Positions 13,730-20,817 of a stretch of 23,075 nt of DNA are shown one piece after another. Under the pieces are notes generated by a model. It was not told the DNA's origin, ran no database searches, and saw only the letters and a program-made list of their open reading frames with translations. The translations under genes and the position numbers were made by a program. The stretch is from a virus: positions 1 to 23,075 of the IMG/VR virus record IMGVR_UViG_3300028569_000175. One strand, given 5' to 3'. Positions within the stretch are counted from its first letter, which is position 1. Every line of letters begins with the position of its first letter.

Positions 13730-16089
13730 ATCTCAGTGCCTTCACCAGAGGTGCGGGCAGATAGCTCATGGGCGTGGCGGATGTGCTCGGCCAAGATCTT
13801 GTCGCCTGCCAGCCCGCGCTTATGGGCGTGCTCGGACGACGCCTTGATGGCGTCCCCCTCGAGCCGCATCTTCTCCATGGTTACGTCAGCCTGCCTGTCC
13901 AAGTCACGGTTCTGATCGTCAGCCGCAGCACGGGCCTGCTGGAACTGCATCTGCTGCTCCTTCAGGGCAAGCTGCTTCTCCTTGAACGGATCCTGCGGCG
14001 CCAGACCAGCACCCTGCTGGGGCTGCTGCTGAGCCTTCACCATGTCTGCCTGAGCCCGGATCATGTCCGTCTGAGCCTTGGACTTAGCCGCGAACGACTT
14101 GGTGTCGGCGTCCTGCTTCTCGACCTGAGCCTTGGCCATGGCCTGCTGCATTTCCGGCGGGGGCTTGCCCTGAGCCGACTGGGGAGCCATGAACTGCTCT
14201 GGGTTGTTCCAGCCAATCGCCTGCAGCGCCGCCCTGTCGACCGCGATGGGGTCATACATGGTCGGGTTCGCCGCCTGCAGCTGCTTCAGCGCCATAATCT
14301 TCATCACACGCTGCGCGTGGCTGGCGGTGTTGGGATCCGCCTGCGGAACCATCAGCCCGTCGACGTATTCCAGCGCCATGAGGAACGTCTGCTCGTCCCA
14401 CGGGTATGCCGGGCGATTGTTAGTCTGCCAGAAGCTCTCCGGGTGCTCCTTGAAGCACCGCGCCAGCAGGGTGAACTCCTGCGCCTGCGCTGCATGCATG
14501 CGCTTATGGACCGAATTTAGCACCTTGGTGGACTGTTCGATCATGGCCAGCGTGGTGCCGACCGGCGCATCGGCGCGGCCCTCGCCGACCTGCATCTCGG
14601 ATGTGCCGCCGATCCGCATGCCCGTCTGGGCCATGTTCTCGACCAGAGCCATCAGGGCCTGAGACGGCTCCTTGTACGGCAGGGGCATGATGGCTTGGCC
14701 AATGGGCATGCCGCCCGTCTTCACCAGCGCACCACCACCGGGCGGAACCCTAAAAATGTTGGTGTTCTGGCGGGCGCCAGTGTCGGCCATCAGGAAGCCG
14801 GGGAAGCTGGCGAACATGCCAGCGTCCAACATCTCACGCCACGCGGCGGTCACAGCGTTGGTGGTGTTGCCGAGGATGTGCAGCAGCCCGATGCCGTAGA
14901 AGCCCAGCCCGGGCACAAACTGGTACGCCACGAAGTTCTGCCGGGATCTTGGCAGTTCCTTGGTTTCTTCGTCGTAGTTCCGGACGACGGACAGCACCTT
15001 GCGGGACGACACGTCGACGGTGATGATGTACGGGATCTCGAGACCCGTAACCTTTCCCTTACGCTTGTGCTCGTACCCACGGATATCCAACTCGCCGTAG
15101 ATCTCGTAGATCTCGCGATCTCGATCATCCGGACGAATGGAGTTGGGCATGATGCCCTGAATGGCCTTCTTCTGATCGCGGACGCTGTCCTGCTTCTGCT
15201 CATTGGGCGTCGACAGGTCTTCGTCCTTGTACACGCCGAGGATCTGCATCCGGCGCACGGTGCTCGCCCGCATCATGATCCGGTGGGTGACACGCTTGGC
15301 GTTCCCAAGGTCAGTAGCCGAATTGTTGACGATCAGGTCATCGGCATCCACGCTCTCGGACACAGGGCGACCGCGCAGCGGGCAGAAATAGATCTTCTTG
15401 AACGCGGATCCACCGAAGCCAAGCATGAACAGCATGCGGTCGGTGTCCGGGTAGTACTCCGTCGCCGTCGAGGTCAGGTAGTGGTTCAGATCAAGCTCGA
15501 GCGCGTTGGCAAGCTGATCTGAATGGAGGTCTGCGTTGTTGTTGTCCTCGCGGATCTTCACCGGGCCGTCGGTCGGCAGCAGTTCTGACCGGGCATTGGC
15601 CTGAAAGCGCAGCACGGCTTCCAGCAGCAGGGGATGCCGCACACGGCTCATGCCCTCCACAGGGGCGCCATCAGCGGTACCCTGCGTACCCGGAAGCTCA
15701 ATCTGCAAGCCGAGCAGCTTCAGCCCGCTGGCGCGCTCTTGGATCCACGACGTGCGGCTGGTGATGTCCTCTTCGACGCCCCGCAGCAGATCCTCAGAAA
15801 TGCGGCTAAGCTCCATGGCATCGATTTTGTCGACCAGATTATCGAACCAGCCTTCAAGGTTGTCGTCGTTGGCCGCGTCCTCGACCGGTCGACCGTCCAG
15901 TGACACCGTGATCGAGCCATCCGGGTGCTCGATGCTCAGGATGTTTCCCTTTTCGTCGTAATCCGGCGTGTCGGACCCCTCGTCGGCGTCCTCGACAACG
16001 ATCTCGGTGTCGCCAACATGGGTGGTGGTTTCGTCCCTCTCAGGGTCAACGAGGCGAAGAGAGGGGGAGAGACCGGGGGTCAAGGCCAT
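13726..16089 (-). CDS. Portal protein
   Basis: This 787-residue protein (counted from the ATG at 16089, MALTPGLSPSLRL) forms the ring through which DNA enters the head. Its central part has portal-type features: SRVRHPLLLEAVLRFQANAR early, a TDRMLFMLGFGGSAFKKIYF strand-helix block, FVAYQFVPGLGFYGIGLLHI, and TTNAVTAAWREMLDAGMFAS. These match large P22-like or podovirus-type portals. The C-terminal 130 residues are a Gln/Ala/Lys-rich coiled coil, as expected for a barrel. An acidic N-terminus (EIVVEDADEGSD) precedes the folded part. The frame stays open upstream to 16179, but that extension would translate the terminator at 16141-16168, and the ATG at 16089 has GGGA upstream. It follows the large terminase gene and is coupled to the polyvalent protein gene. 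Confidence 0.9.
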   Translation of the reverse strand: MALTPGLSPSLRLVDPERDETTTHVGDTEIVVEDADEGSDTPDYDEKGNILSIEHPDGSITVSLDGRPVEDAANDDNLEGWFDNLVDKIDAMELSRISEDLLRGVEEDITSRTSWIQERASGLKLLGLQIELPGTQGTADGAPVEGMSRVRHPLLLEAVLRFQANARSELLPTDGPVKIREDNNNADLHSDQLANALELDLNHYLTSTATEYYPDTDRMLFMLGFGGSAFKKIYFCPLRGRPVSESVDADDLIVNNSATDLGNAKRVTHRIMMRASTVRRMQILGVYKDEDLSTPNEQKQDSVRDQKKAIQGIMPNSIRPDDRDREIYEIYGELDIRGYEHKRKGKVTGLEIPYIITVDVSSRKVLSVVRNYDEETKELPRSRQNFVAYQFVPGLGFYGIGLLHILGNTTNAVTAAWREMLDAGMFASFPGFLMADTGARQNTNIFRVPPGGGALVKTGGMPIGQAIMPLPYKEPSQALMALVENMAQTGMRIGGTSEMQVGEGRADAPVGTTLAMIEQSTKVLNSVHKRMHAAQAQEFTLLARCFKEHPESFWQTNNRPAYPWDEQTFLMALEYVDGLMVPQADPNTASHAQRVMKIMALKQLQAANPTMYDPIAVDRAALQAIGWNNPEQFMAPQSAQGKPPPEMQQAMAKAQVEKQDADTKSFAAKSKAQTDMIRAQADMVKAQQQPQQGAGLAPQDPFKEKQLALKEQQMQFQQARAAADDQNRDLDRQADVTMEKMRLEGDAIKASSEHAHKRGLAGDKILAEHIRHAHELSARTSGEGTEI

Positions 16090-16140
16090 GTTTGCATTCC
16101 CGACTGAAATTTGAGCGACGATAACACGCAGCGACGAAAG

Positions 16141-16168
16141 AAAAAAGGCGCACCGGTTAGGGCGCGCC
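16141..16168 (-). terminator. Rho-independent terminator between large terminase and portal
   Basis: On the minus strand GGCGCGCC-CTAACC-GGTGCGCC forms an 8-bp stem with one G-U pair, followed by six T residues and TCTTTCG. It lies 50 bases after the terminase stop. No convincing promoter is seen in the 50 bases between it and the portal start, so some read-through is likely. Confidence 0.84.
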
Positions 16169-16218
16169 GAGTGCTTCAAAGGAGGAGATCAAACAACCCA
16201 CATTCCATACCCAGCCCG

Positions 16219-17880
16219 TCACACATCGTAAAGGGGCTTAATCGCTGGTTTTGCGCGGGAGCTTTCCTCGATCTGCTGCAAATGCTCAACGGATCGGGTC
16301 AGCAGGCCATTGGTCCGCATGTGGCGCAGCGCCTGAGACACGGTATCCACGAGGTCGTCGTGTTTCGCGCGGGGGAACTGCGCGCACTGGGTGATCACCT
16401 GATCGGCCCACGCTCTATCGGGGGCGTAGATCATGCCCTCCGCGAACAGGTGCTGGACGGAATACAGGCGGGCCATCTTATCCTGCGCCCCGGGGTTGAT
16501 CAGCTGTACCCCGAAATCCTCGCCCCCGTAGAGGCGCCGAAGCTCCTGAGCCACCGAAATGCCCGACGCCTTACCCTCGACCAGCAGCAGGTCCACCCGC
16601 ATGCGCTTACACGTTAGGGCAACCTTGTTGACCAATTCGTGCAGGGGGAGCCGGTCAGCCCATGAGGAGATCATGACCAGCTTCGCGTGCTGCTCCGCGT
16701 AGGAGCGCCCCTCGTTGATCGCCATCTCGTACAGCGTACCGTTGCGTGAGACCACCTTGGTCGGGGTGGCCACAGTGTCAGAGGAGAATATCCCCCACAC
16801 GGTCAGGGCCGACATGTCGTTCTCGGTCTTCTCGGTGTAGGCGGTGTCGAGGCTGGCCACGACGTAGTCCATGGCCGGGTACACGTCGTGATCCCACAGC
16901 TGCCACCACTCCCGCTTGATGATGCCGCCGCCTCGAGGCTCTGGCGTCTGCTGAAACTGCCCTGCGGTCGCGTATGGACCCATCGCCTTCTCGTCGCGAC
17001 CCACGACCTCGACAGGGAACCGCTGCGGGAACAAAAGCTCCCCGTCTATCTCCCGAGGGTCCGCATAGCCCAGCACCGTCGGCATGGCGCGGCTTTGGTC
17101 GTAGCGCATGGGCAGCATGATGTGATCGTATCCCAGATCCTTCTCGAGGATCACGCCCGACACGTCCTCCTCGTGCAGGCGCTGCATCACCACGACGATG
17201 GCGGATAACTTGGGGTTGTTCAGGCGGGTCGGGACGGCCTCCAGAAACCATGTGTTAGTGCTGGTACGCACGGCCTCAGACGCGGCGCCATCCACCGACA
17301 GCGGGTCATCGATGATCACCCGGTCGCCTCGAGATCCCGTGATCGATCCGGCGGCAGCGGCCTGACGGAACCCCGTGGCCATGTTTTCAAACTTGGTCTT
17401 TTGGTTCTGGTCGCCGGTCAGCTTCACCCGGTCGCCCCAGTGCTTTTGGTACCACTCGGACTGAACCAGCCGCCGCATGCGGAGCCCGTCGCGCACCGCT
17501 AGATCCTGAGAGTGGGAGGCGCACACATAGCGCAGGTGCGGCATGTTGCGAGGGCCCCACTCCCACGCGGGCCAGAACACGCCAATGAGGAGCGATTTCA
17601 TAGTACCGGGCGGAACATTTACCAACAGACGATTGTACGGCGTCCCATCGTCGAGCACATGCCCGTTGGTGATGGCTTCCAGATGCGAGCAGATGAAGTC
17701 GATGTGCCAGCCGTGGACGTATGCCTGACCGGGCTCGATGATCGACCACGATTGCTTCACGAACGCCGACAGGGACAGTTCGCACTTGCGCTTGCGGATA
17801 CGATCAAGCTCCGCCTCGACGTCAATCGGGGCAGAGCTTCCTGTTAGCTTGGCGATGGTCGGGTGGCGAACCAGCTTCAC
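16219..17880 (-). CDS. terL: Terminase large subunit (packaging ATPase/nuclease)
   Basis: The 553-residue protein has both terminase domains. The ATPase part has a Walker A-like loop NVPPGTMKS (88-96), Walker B RVIIDDP (187-193) and a coupling motif VMQRLHEEDV (231-240). The C-terminal nuclease part has three acidic clusters expected for an RNase H-fold: SLDTAY with D345, LLVEGKASG with E435 and KHDDLVD with D508/D509. In known phages it cuts concatemers and pumps DNA through the portal using ATP. Start is GTG at 17880, overlapping the stop of the upstream gene (GTGA), with no strong ribosome-binding site, so coupling is likely. Walker A here is PPGTMKS, with Met before the catalytic Lys, a variation seen in terminases. 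The small subunit is about 1.7 kb upstream. Confidence 0.96.
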   Translation of the reverse strand: MKLVRHPTIAKLTGSSAPIDVEAELDRIRKRKCELSLSAFVKQSWSIIEPGQAYVHGWHIDFICSHLEAITNGHVLDDGTPYNRLLVNVPPGTMKSLLIGVFWPAWEWGPRNMPHLRYVCASHSQDLAVRDGLRMRRLVQSEWYQKHWGDRVKLTGDQNQKTKFENMATGFRQAAAAGSITGSRGDRVIIDDPLSVDGAASEAVRTSTNTWFLEAVPTRLNNPKLSAIVVVMQRLHEEDVSGVILEKDLGYDHIMLPMRYDQSRAMPTVLGYADPREIDGELLFPQRFPVEVVGRDEKAMGPYATAGQFQQTPEPRGGGIIKREWWQLWDHDVYPAMDYVVASLDTAYTEKTENDMSALTVWGIFSSDTVATPTKVVSRNGTLYEMAINEGRSYAEQHAKLVMISSWADRLPLHELVNKVALTCKRMRVDLLLVEGKASGISVAQELRRLYGGEDFGVQLINPGAQDKMARLYSVQHLFAEGMIYAPDRAWADQVITQCAQFPRAKHDDLVDTVSQALRHMRTNGLLTRSVEHLQQIEESSRAKPAIKPLYDV

Positions 17881-18110
17881 GTCTTGTGGTGCCCCGAGAT
17901 CGAGATGGCGAGGTCGAGATCCTTCAGGTTCTCTTGAATGCTGTTGGCCATGTTGTTCATCATGCCAGCAAAGGTGACGAGCAGGATCGGGCCATGCGTC
18001 CCCAACTCAAACCTTTCGCCATCCTCCGCCGACTGCATCAGCTTGGCGGTGATCCGCATCATGTCCACCTGATCGTGAACGCGTTCGATGTAATCTGCTA
18101 CGTCAGGCAC
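17877..18110 (-). CDS. Small helical protein coupled to the large terminase (77 aa)
   Basis: This protein (MPDVADYIERVHDQVDMMRI...) is helical with a weakly hydrophobic middle (GPILLVTFAGMMNNMANSIQ, 40-59) that is not long enough to be a clear membrane span. Its stop overlaps the GTG start of the large terminase, and its start overlaps the end of the upstream coiled-coil gene by 13 bases. GGAGAG lies before its ATG. The tight coupling suggests use alongside the terminase. No motif is recognised. Confidence 0.6.
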   Translation of the reverse strand: MPDVADYIERVHDQVDMMRITAKLMQSAEDGERFELGTHGPILLVTFAGMMNNMANSIQENLKDLDLAISISGHHKT

Positions 18111-18325
18111 GGGGTCTCTCCATTGGTTTTCGGTTCTGTCTTAGCGTCGGGCGAAGCCAAAACCATGGCTGGACGGCCCCGTGCCTCCAGCAGCTTCATC
18201 AGCCGCCCGCTCATCTCCAGCAGCCCGATCAGCCGCGAAACCTCGGCGTTGAGGCGGGCGATCTCGGCGTCCTTTTTATAAATCTCGGCGTACAGTTTGT
18301 CGACGTAGTAGTCGTCGGTGATCAT
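18098..18325 (-). CDS. Small leucine-zipper-like protein (75 aa)
   Basis: Counting from the ATG at 18325 (MITDDYYVDKLYAEIYKKDA), residues 10-45 form a regular coiled coil (EIARLNAEVSRLIGLLEM) and the last 25 residues are polar and probably disordered. GGAG lies 11 bases upstream of this ATG. A GTG at 18361 would add 12 residues but lies inside the upstream coding region and lacks a clear site. It overlaps the following gene by 13 bases. A dimeric accessory protein near the terminase is possible. Function is unknown. Confidence 0.6.
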   Translation of the reverse strand: MITDDYYVDKLYAEIYKKDAEIARLNAEVSRLIGLLEMSGRLMKLLEARGRPAMVLASPDAKTEPKTNGETPCLT

Positions 18326-18354
18326 TTCTGGCGTTCTCCGTGAGGGGTGAGGTG

Positions 18355-18738
18355 CTACCACAGGTCTTCCGAAAACAGGTGGGGCGGAGCGCTGAGCTTT
18401 TCGACCTGCCCCGCCATCGAAGCTATCCGTGCCGCTTGCTCGCGTTCAACGAACCGGCCCGTGTTTGTCAAGAAGCCCTGAACGTGCGCCTCAATGGCAC
18501 GCCCCGGATGCACCTGATCGATTGCCCAGAGCACATGATGATGCCGGGCTGGAGACGGCAGGTGCCAGACTTCCTCATCGAAGATAACGGCGGCAGCGAT
18601 GATCGCCTCGTCTATTGAGCGGGGCTGCGGCACGTAGGGCCAGCCGTTATGCCAGATGCGAGCGGCGGGGATCGTCCCCTTCGCGATCTCCACGGCCTCC
18701 TTCATCGCGCCTATCAGGCGGTTCCCGGCATCGGTCAT
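18355..18738 (-). CDS. Conserved phage protein of unknown function (127 aa)
   Basis: The second half has phrases I know from a widespread but uncharacterised phage family: EVWHLPSPARHHHVLWAI and VQGFLTNTGRFVEREQAARI, ending AGQVEKLSAPPHLFSEDLW. The three consecutive His and the Arg-rich surroundings could bind nucleic acid or metal, but no catalytic role is known to me. The ATG at 18738 has GGGAGAG at good spacing and is preferred to the GTG/ATG candidates further upstream, which would read into the non-coding gap. It heads a short series of genes running into the large terminase. Confidence 0.73.
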   Translation of the reverse strand: MTDAGNRLIGAMKEAVEIAKGTIPAARIWHNGWPYVPQPRSIDEAIIAAAVIFDEEVWHLPSPARHHHVLWAIDQVHPGRAIEAHVQGFLTNTGRFVEREQAARIASMAGQVEKLSAPPHLFSEDLW

Positions 18739-19018
18739 ACTTCTCTCCCAGTGAAGGTGCCGGTCGCGACCCGAGGAGTAAGGGGTCCACCGGCTGACGG
18801 GGTTATTGCCCACTCGCCGTCTAACAGCCCTGCTGCAAAACCCGGGGGATAAGCCGGGCCACCATGACGCCCCCCCAGCAGGTGGGGATCAGGTAATTGG
18901 ATTGACGCGTCCGGAGTTCCGAGGGAAAGAGCCCCGGACGCGTTTTTTGGGTGAATGCTGCGCACATCCCTCCCAAATGTGGGAGCGCCCGACATCTCCA
19001 GAGCCGGGCGCCCGCAGG
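18739..19018. other. 280-base gene-free, hairpin-rich gap
   Basis: No convincing gene is seen between the 104-aa and 127-aa genes. The gap holds three clear stem-loops: CTCCCA-aatg-TGGGAG (18970-18985), GCGCCCG/CGGGCGC (18985-19011) and the large hairpin at 18905-18943. It also holds a CCCCcagcaggtGGGG element near 18872-18885 and a CCCGGG. An 86-codon minus-strand ORF spans it (18735-18995), but its third codon positions lack the strong GC bias of the genes around it and it would read through the hairpins. Packaging sites (cos/pac) often lie near terminase genes, so this gap is one candidate for such a site. Confidence 0.5.
18905..18948 (+). terminator. Strong terminator-like hairpin pointing rightward, opposite to the neighbours
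   Basis: ACGCGTCCGG (18905-18914) pairs perfectly with CCGGACGCGT (18934-18943), and on the plus strand TTTTTT follows at 18943-18948. Read on the minus strand the stem is followed by CAATCC, so the T-tract works only for rightward transcription. No plus-strand gene lies upstream of it in the window. Confidence 0.6.
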
Positions 19019-19333
19019 CTACGCCCTCTTTGCGAGGGCTGCCTTGATGACGTTGACGGTCAGGACGACCGACGCCGTCGACTTGCTGTTCGCTGCGATC
19101 CAGTCGGCGCCAAGCTCAGCCTCAACGGCCTTCTTGTTGAGCGTCTTGGTCTCGCGCAGGGCGAAATTCACGTAGAAGGTCTCGCCGTCGATGCGGTCTG
19201 CGGCAGCGTTGCGAGCCTCGAACTCAGCGCGCACGGCGGCCTTGGCCTCGGTCAGCGCCTTGATCTGGACGTCGAGGTCGCCGTAGAGGTCGGCAAGCTG
19301 GGCGAGCGAGTGGTTACGGAACTGGCTGGTCAT
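19019..19333 (-). CDS. Small coiled-coil phage protein (104 aa)
   Basis: Residues 8-45 form a helix or coiled coil (LYGDLDVQIKALTEAKAAVR). The second half has a strand segment GETFYVNFALRETKTLN and the phrase NKKAVEAELGADWIAANSKS, then VVLTVNVIKAALA. This layout is typical of small uncharacterised phage proteins in which an N-terminal helix precedes a substrate-like beta segment. A start at 19333 is likely, but the upstream sequence has only a weak ribosome-binding site. Its neighbour on the right is a plus-strand gene, so it is read divergently from that. Function unknown. Confidence 0.66.
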   Translation of the reverse strand: MTSQFRNHSLAQLADLYGDLDVQIKALTEAKAAVRAEFEARNAAADRIDGETFYVNFALRETKTLNKKAVEAELGADWIAANSKSTASVVLTVNVIKAALAKRA

Positions 19334-19397
19334 GATGGTCTCTTATCCGTGTTGTGGCACTTGATTGCGCCTATGGGTTTGTTCTAGAGGATAGCTC

Positions 19398-19601
19398 ATG
19401 ACAACGCAAGCGAATAATTCGAGAAAAAAACGAGGCCGCCCTGCCATCGGGATCGGCGTGCAGGTCAACGTCATGGTGCGCCCCGGATTGGGCGATGCCA
19501 TCGACCAGTACGCTGCTCAGACAGGGCTCAAGCGCACCGACGCCGTGCGGCGCCTGATCAAGCTCGGCCTTGCCGCGTACAACGCCAGCCTCACCGAGTA
19601 G
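19398..19601 (+). CDS. Ribbon-helix-helix DNA-binding protein with AT-hook-like tail (67 aa)
   Basis: This is the only convincing plus-strand gene in the window. GAGGAT lies seven bases before the ATG. The N-terminus SRKKRGRPAIGIG (8-20) contains RGRP, the AT-hook core for AT-rich minor grooves. It is followed by a beta strand VQVNVMVRP (21-29), helix A (30-42) and helix B KRTDAVRRLIKLGLAAY (45-61), the pattern of the Arc/MetJ/CopG ribbon-helix-helix fold. Such proteins dimerise and place the strand pair in the major groove, usually over short repeated half-sites. It is convergent with the small terminase gene (six bases between stops). The repeats at 20235-20470 are possible targets; this link is untested. 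Confidence 0.75.
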   Translation: MTTQANNSRKKRGRPAIGIGVQVNVMVRPGLGDAIDQYAAQTGLKRTDAVRRLIKLGLAAYNASLTE

Positions 19602-19606
19602 TCGGA

Positions 19607-20128
19607 TCAGTTCGCCAAACCCTCGTCGTCCTCGCCGTCGTCTTCCTCCACCTCGTCGATCTCTTCGCCCTCAGCGATGATCTCCAGCGCCTCCTCGAGG
19701 GCATCCAGCGCACGTGCAGAGAGGTGATCGATGCTCAGCGTCGTGGTCACGTCCATCTCGATGGGCGCGCCATGCTTGCCGCTGAGTTCAACGCTCTTGT
19801 TCTCGCGCCAAGACTTCGGAAAACGGGCAGCCATCGAGCGGGACCAAACCGACGAATTGAAGCCCGGCGTCCACAAAGCCTTCTTGCCCTGCGCTGCCCA
19901 CCAGACCTCAGCTTTCTGCTCGGCACGTTCCATAGCGCGTAGAAATTCTGGATACTGCGCCATCCAATTGTAAATTGTTTTTACAGTGGTATCGAGCGCA
20001 TCGGCGATGTCGACCTTCGACGCGCCGTCCTGCCCCATCGCAATCGCTATCTCGCAAAACTCGGGCTTGTAGGCTGACGGTCGACCGAGCGGCAGGCGGT
20101 CTTCCGGCTTCTTCCGTGGGGTTGCCAT
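19607..20128 (-). CDS. terS: Terminase small subunit (DNA-packaging recognition protein)
   Basis: The 173-residue protein starts MATPRKKPEDRLPLGRPSAY at an ATG with a perfect GGAGG five bases upstream. Residues 35-57 (GASKVDIADALDTTVKTIYN) form the helix-turn-helix expected for site recognition. Residues 60-100 (EFLRAMERAEQKAEVWWAAQ) give a helical oligomerisation region, and the C-terminus (150-170) is very acidic. In the family this subunit binds the packaging site and loads the large subunit. A longer frame to 20245 exists but would begin in a region without a site and with low coding character. The gene lies immediately downstream of the origin-like gap and convergent with the ribbon-helix-helix gene. 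Confidence 0.84.
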   Translation of the reverse strand: MATPRKKPEDRLPLGRPSAYKPEFCEIAIAMGQDGASKVDIADALDTTVKTIYNWMAQYPEFLRAMERAEQKAEVWWAAQGKKALWTPGFNSSVWSRSMAARFPKSWRENKSVELSGKHGAPIEMDVTTTLSIDHLSARALDALEEALEIIAEGEEIDEVEEDDGEDDEGLAN

Positions 20129-20234
20129 ATCGGCCTCCTTGTTGCCCCGAATATAGCGTGCCGGGCATGCCAATGCACCCCCCTCTCTCCGCACCCCTCG
20201 CCCGACCCCTCGTCCCCCCATTTTTGTCGGGATC

Positions 20235-20261
20235 GGTGTTAGCACTGTTAGCGGTGTTAGC
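20235..20261. repeat. Three tandem 9-bp repeats (GGTGTTAGC type)
   Basis: GGTGTTAGC, ACTGTTAGC and GGTGTTAGC follow one another with no spacer, so the period is exactly nine bases. The first and third are identical and the middle one differs at two positions. Copies of the same word occur at 20388-20396 and, on the other strand, at 20462-20470. Confidence 0.85.
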
Positions 20262-20280
20262 CCCTCCCTTTTAGAGCCCC

Positions 20281-20370
20281 TATTAAAACCCTTTTATCTG
20301 AGAACATAGAGATAGAGTAAACACTGATAACAGTGATATATAATCATATATATATATCATATTTTACAAG
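20281..20370. other. AT-rich core with nested dyads
   Basis: About three quarters of these bases are A or T, in contrast to the GC-rich genes around. It contains the dyad CACTG-ataa-CAGTG (20322-20335), an ATATAT-rich run (20336-20360) and an outer inverted repeat AAACCCTT (20286-20293) with AAGGGTTT (20368-20375). The layout is that of an unwinding element, though an operator is also possible. Confidence 0.6.
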
Positions 20371-20387
20371 GGTTTACGCCTTCCAGC

Positions 20388-20470
20388 GGTGTTAGCAGAC
20401 CCCCCGTAAACTTTGATCGATGTTAGTACTAACACCGACGTTTTTGCCCCTCCTGCCCTCTGCTAACACC
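20388..20470. repeat. Dispersed GGTGTTAGC copies and a 14-bp palindrome
   Basis: GGTGTTAGC is at 20388-20396. TGTTAGTACTAACA, a perfect 14-bp palindrome, is at 20421-20434 and joins two inverted half-copies. GCTAACACC (the reverse complement) is at 20462-20470. Together with the tandem trio this makes about seven copies or half-copies in 236 bases. Confidence 0.75.
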
Positions 20471-20498
20471 GCTCTCGAGGTCAGTGCCCGAAAAACGT

Positions 20499-20520
20499 AA
20501 AAAAGGGGCCAAATGGCCCC
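20499..20520 (-). terminator. Rho-independent terminator of the early block
   Basis: On the minus strand GGGGCC-ATTT-GGCCCC is followed by six T residues. It lies about 45 bases after the stop of the 83-aa helix-turn-helix gene. On the plus strand the stem is followed by TAATTTTC, so weak bidirectional function is possible. Confidence 0.83.
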
Positions 20521-20565
20521 TAATTTTCAGGTCGAATAGCCCGTTTTTGGGCCATCAAAAAGCTC

Positions 20566-20817
20566 TCAGGTCGACGTCGGTGCCGTACCCGTAGACGCTG
20601 TTTTGGACCATGGTTTTCGCTTCATGAAGAGCGCCCCGCAGGCGAAATCCGTCCTGCAGTCAGCGCCACGCTTCTTCATCAGCCAGAACCCCTGCCGGGT
20701 GATCCCAAGCAGGGCGGGGAGGTCTGCCTCCCTCTGCACGATGCCCTTTTCGACCATAGCCAGCGCCCACGCCCTGAAGTCGTCTGCGCTCATGGTTGTC
20801 TTGGGAGACTTGCTCAT
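20566..20817 (-). CDS. Helix-turn-helix regulator (Cro/XRE-like, 83 aa)
   Basis: Residues 10-52 (SADDFRAWALAMVEKGIVQR, then EADLPALLGITRQGFWLMKK) have the helix-turn-helix layout of small phage regulators, with LLGITRQGFWLMKKRG as the recognition segment. The C-terminal 20 residues (KPWSKTASTGTAPTST) look disordered. Its ATG overlaps the stop of the upstream gene by four bases, with AGGA nearby. It is the last gene before the terminator and the 9-mer-rich region, a typical position for a protein acting on that DNA. Target and direction of regulation are not shown by sequence alone. Confidence 0.75.
   Translation of the reverse strand: MSKSPKTTMSADDFRAWALAMVEKGIVQREADLPALLGITRQGFWLMKKRGADCRTDFACGALFMKRKPWSKTASTGTAPTST

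Larger units (their letters stand above)
20129..20565. other. 437-base gene-free regulatory or origin-like region
   Basis: No supportable gene lies between the helix-turn-helix gene (20566-20817) and the small terminase. From right to left it holds a terminator (20499-20520), a reversed 9-mer GCTAACACC (20462-20470), a palindrome (20421-20434), a 9-mer (20388-20396), an AT-rich core (20281-20370), three tandem 9-mers (20235-20261), a Cys/Ser-poor pyrimidine-rich stretch, and a weak -10-like TATATT on the minus strand (20150-20155) ahead of the small terminase. A replication origin, a promoter/operator for the packaging genes, or both are plausible. Confidence 0.6.

Noticed and set aside
13726-16179. 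N-terminal extension of the portal to 16179
   Set aside because: It would translate the terminator hairpin and T-tract at 16141-16168, and the ATG at 16089 has a plausible ribosome-binding site and begins a typical portal N-terminus.
18735-18995. 86-codon minus-strand ORF across the 18739-19018 gap
   Set aside because: Third positions lack the strong GC bias of neighbouring genes and the frame passes through three hairpins. The four-base overlap with the next start is suggestive but the downstream gene has its own strong site. Kept as unlikely, not impossible.
20129-20245. Extension of the small terminase start to 20245
   Set aside because: GGAGG sits directly before the ATG at 20128, and the extra 39 residues look non-coding and have no site.
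20339-20344. Plus-strand TATAAT as a promoter
   Set aside because: It lies in an AT-rich run where the hexamer is expected by chance, and no -35 element lies 16-18 bases upstream.
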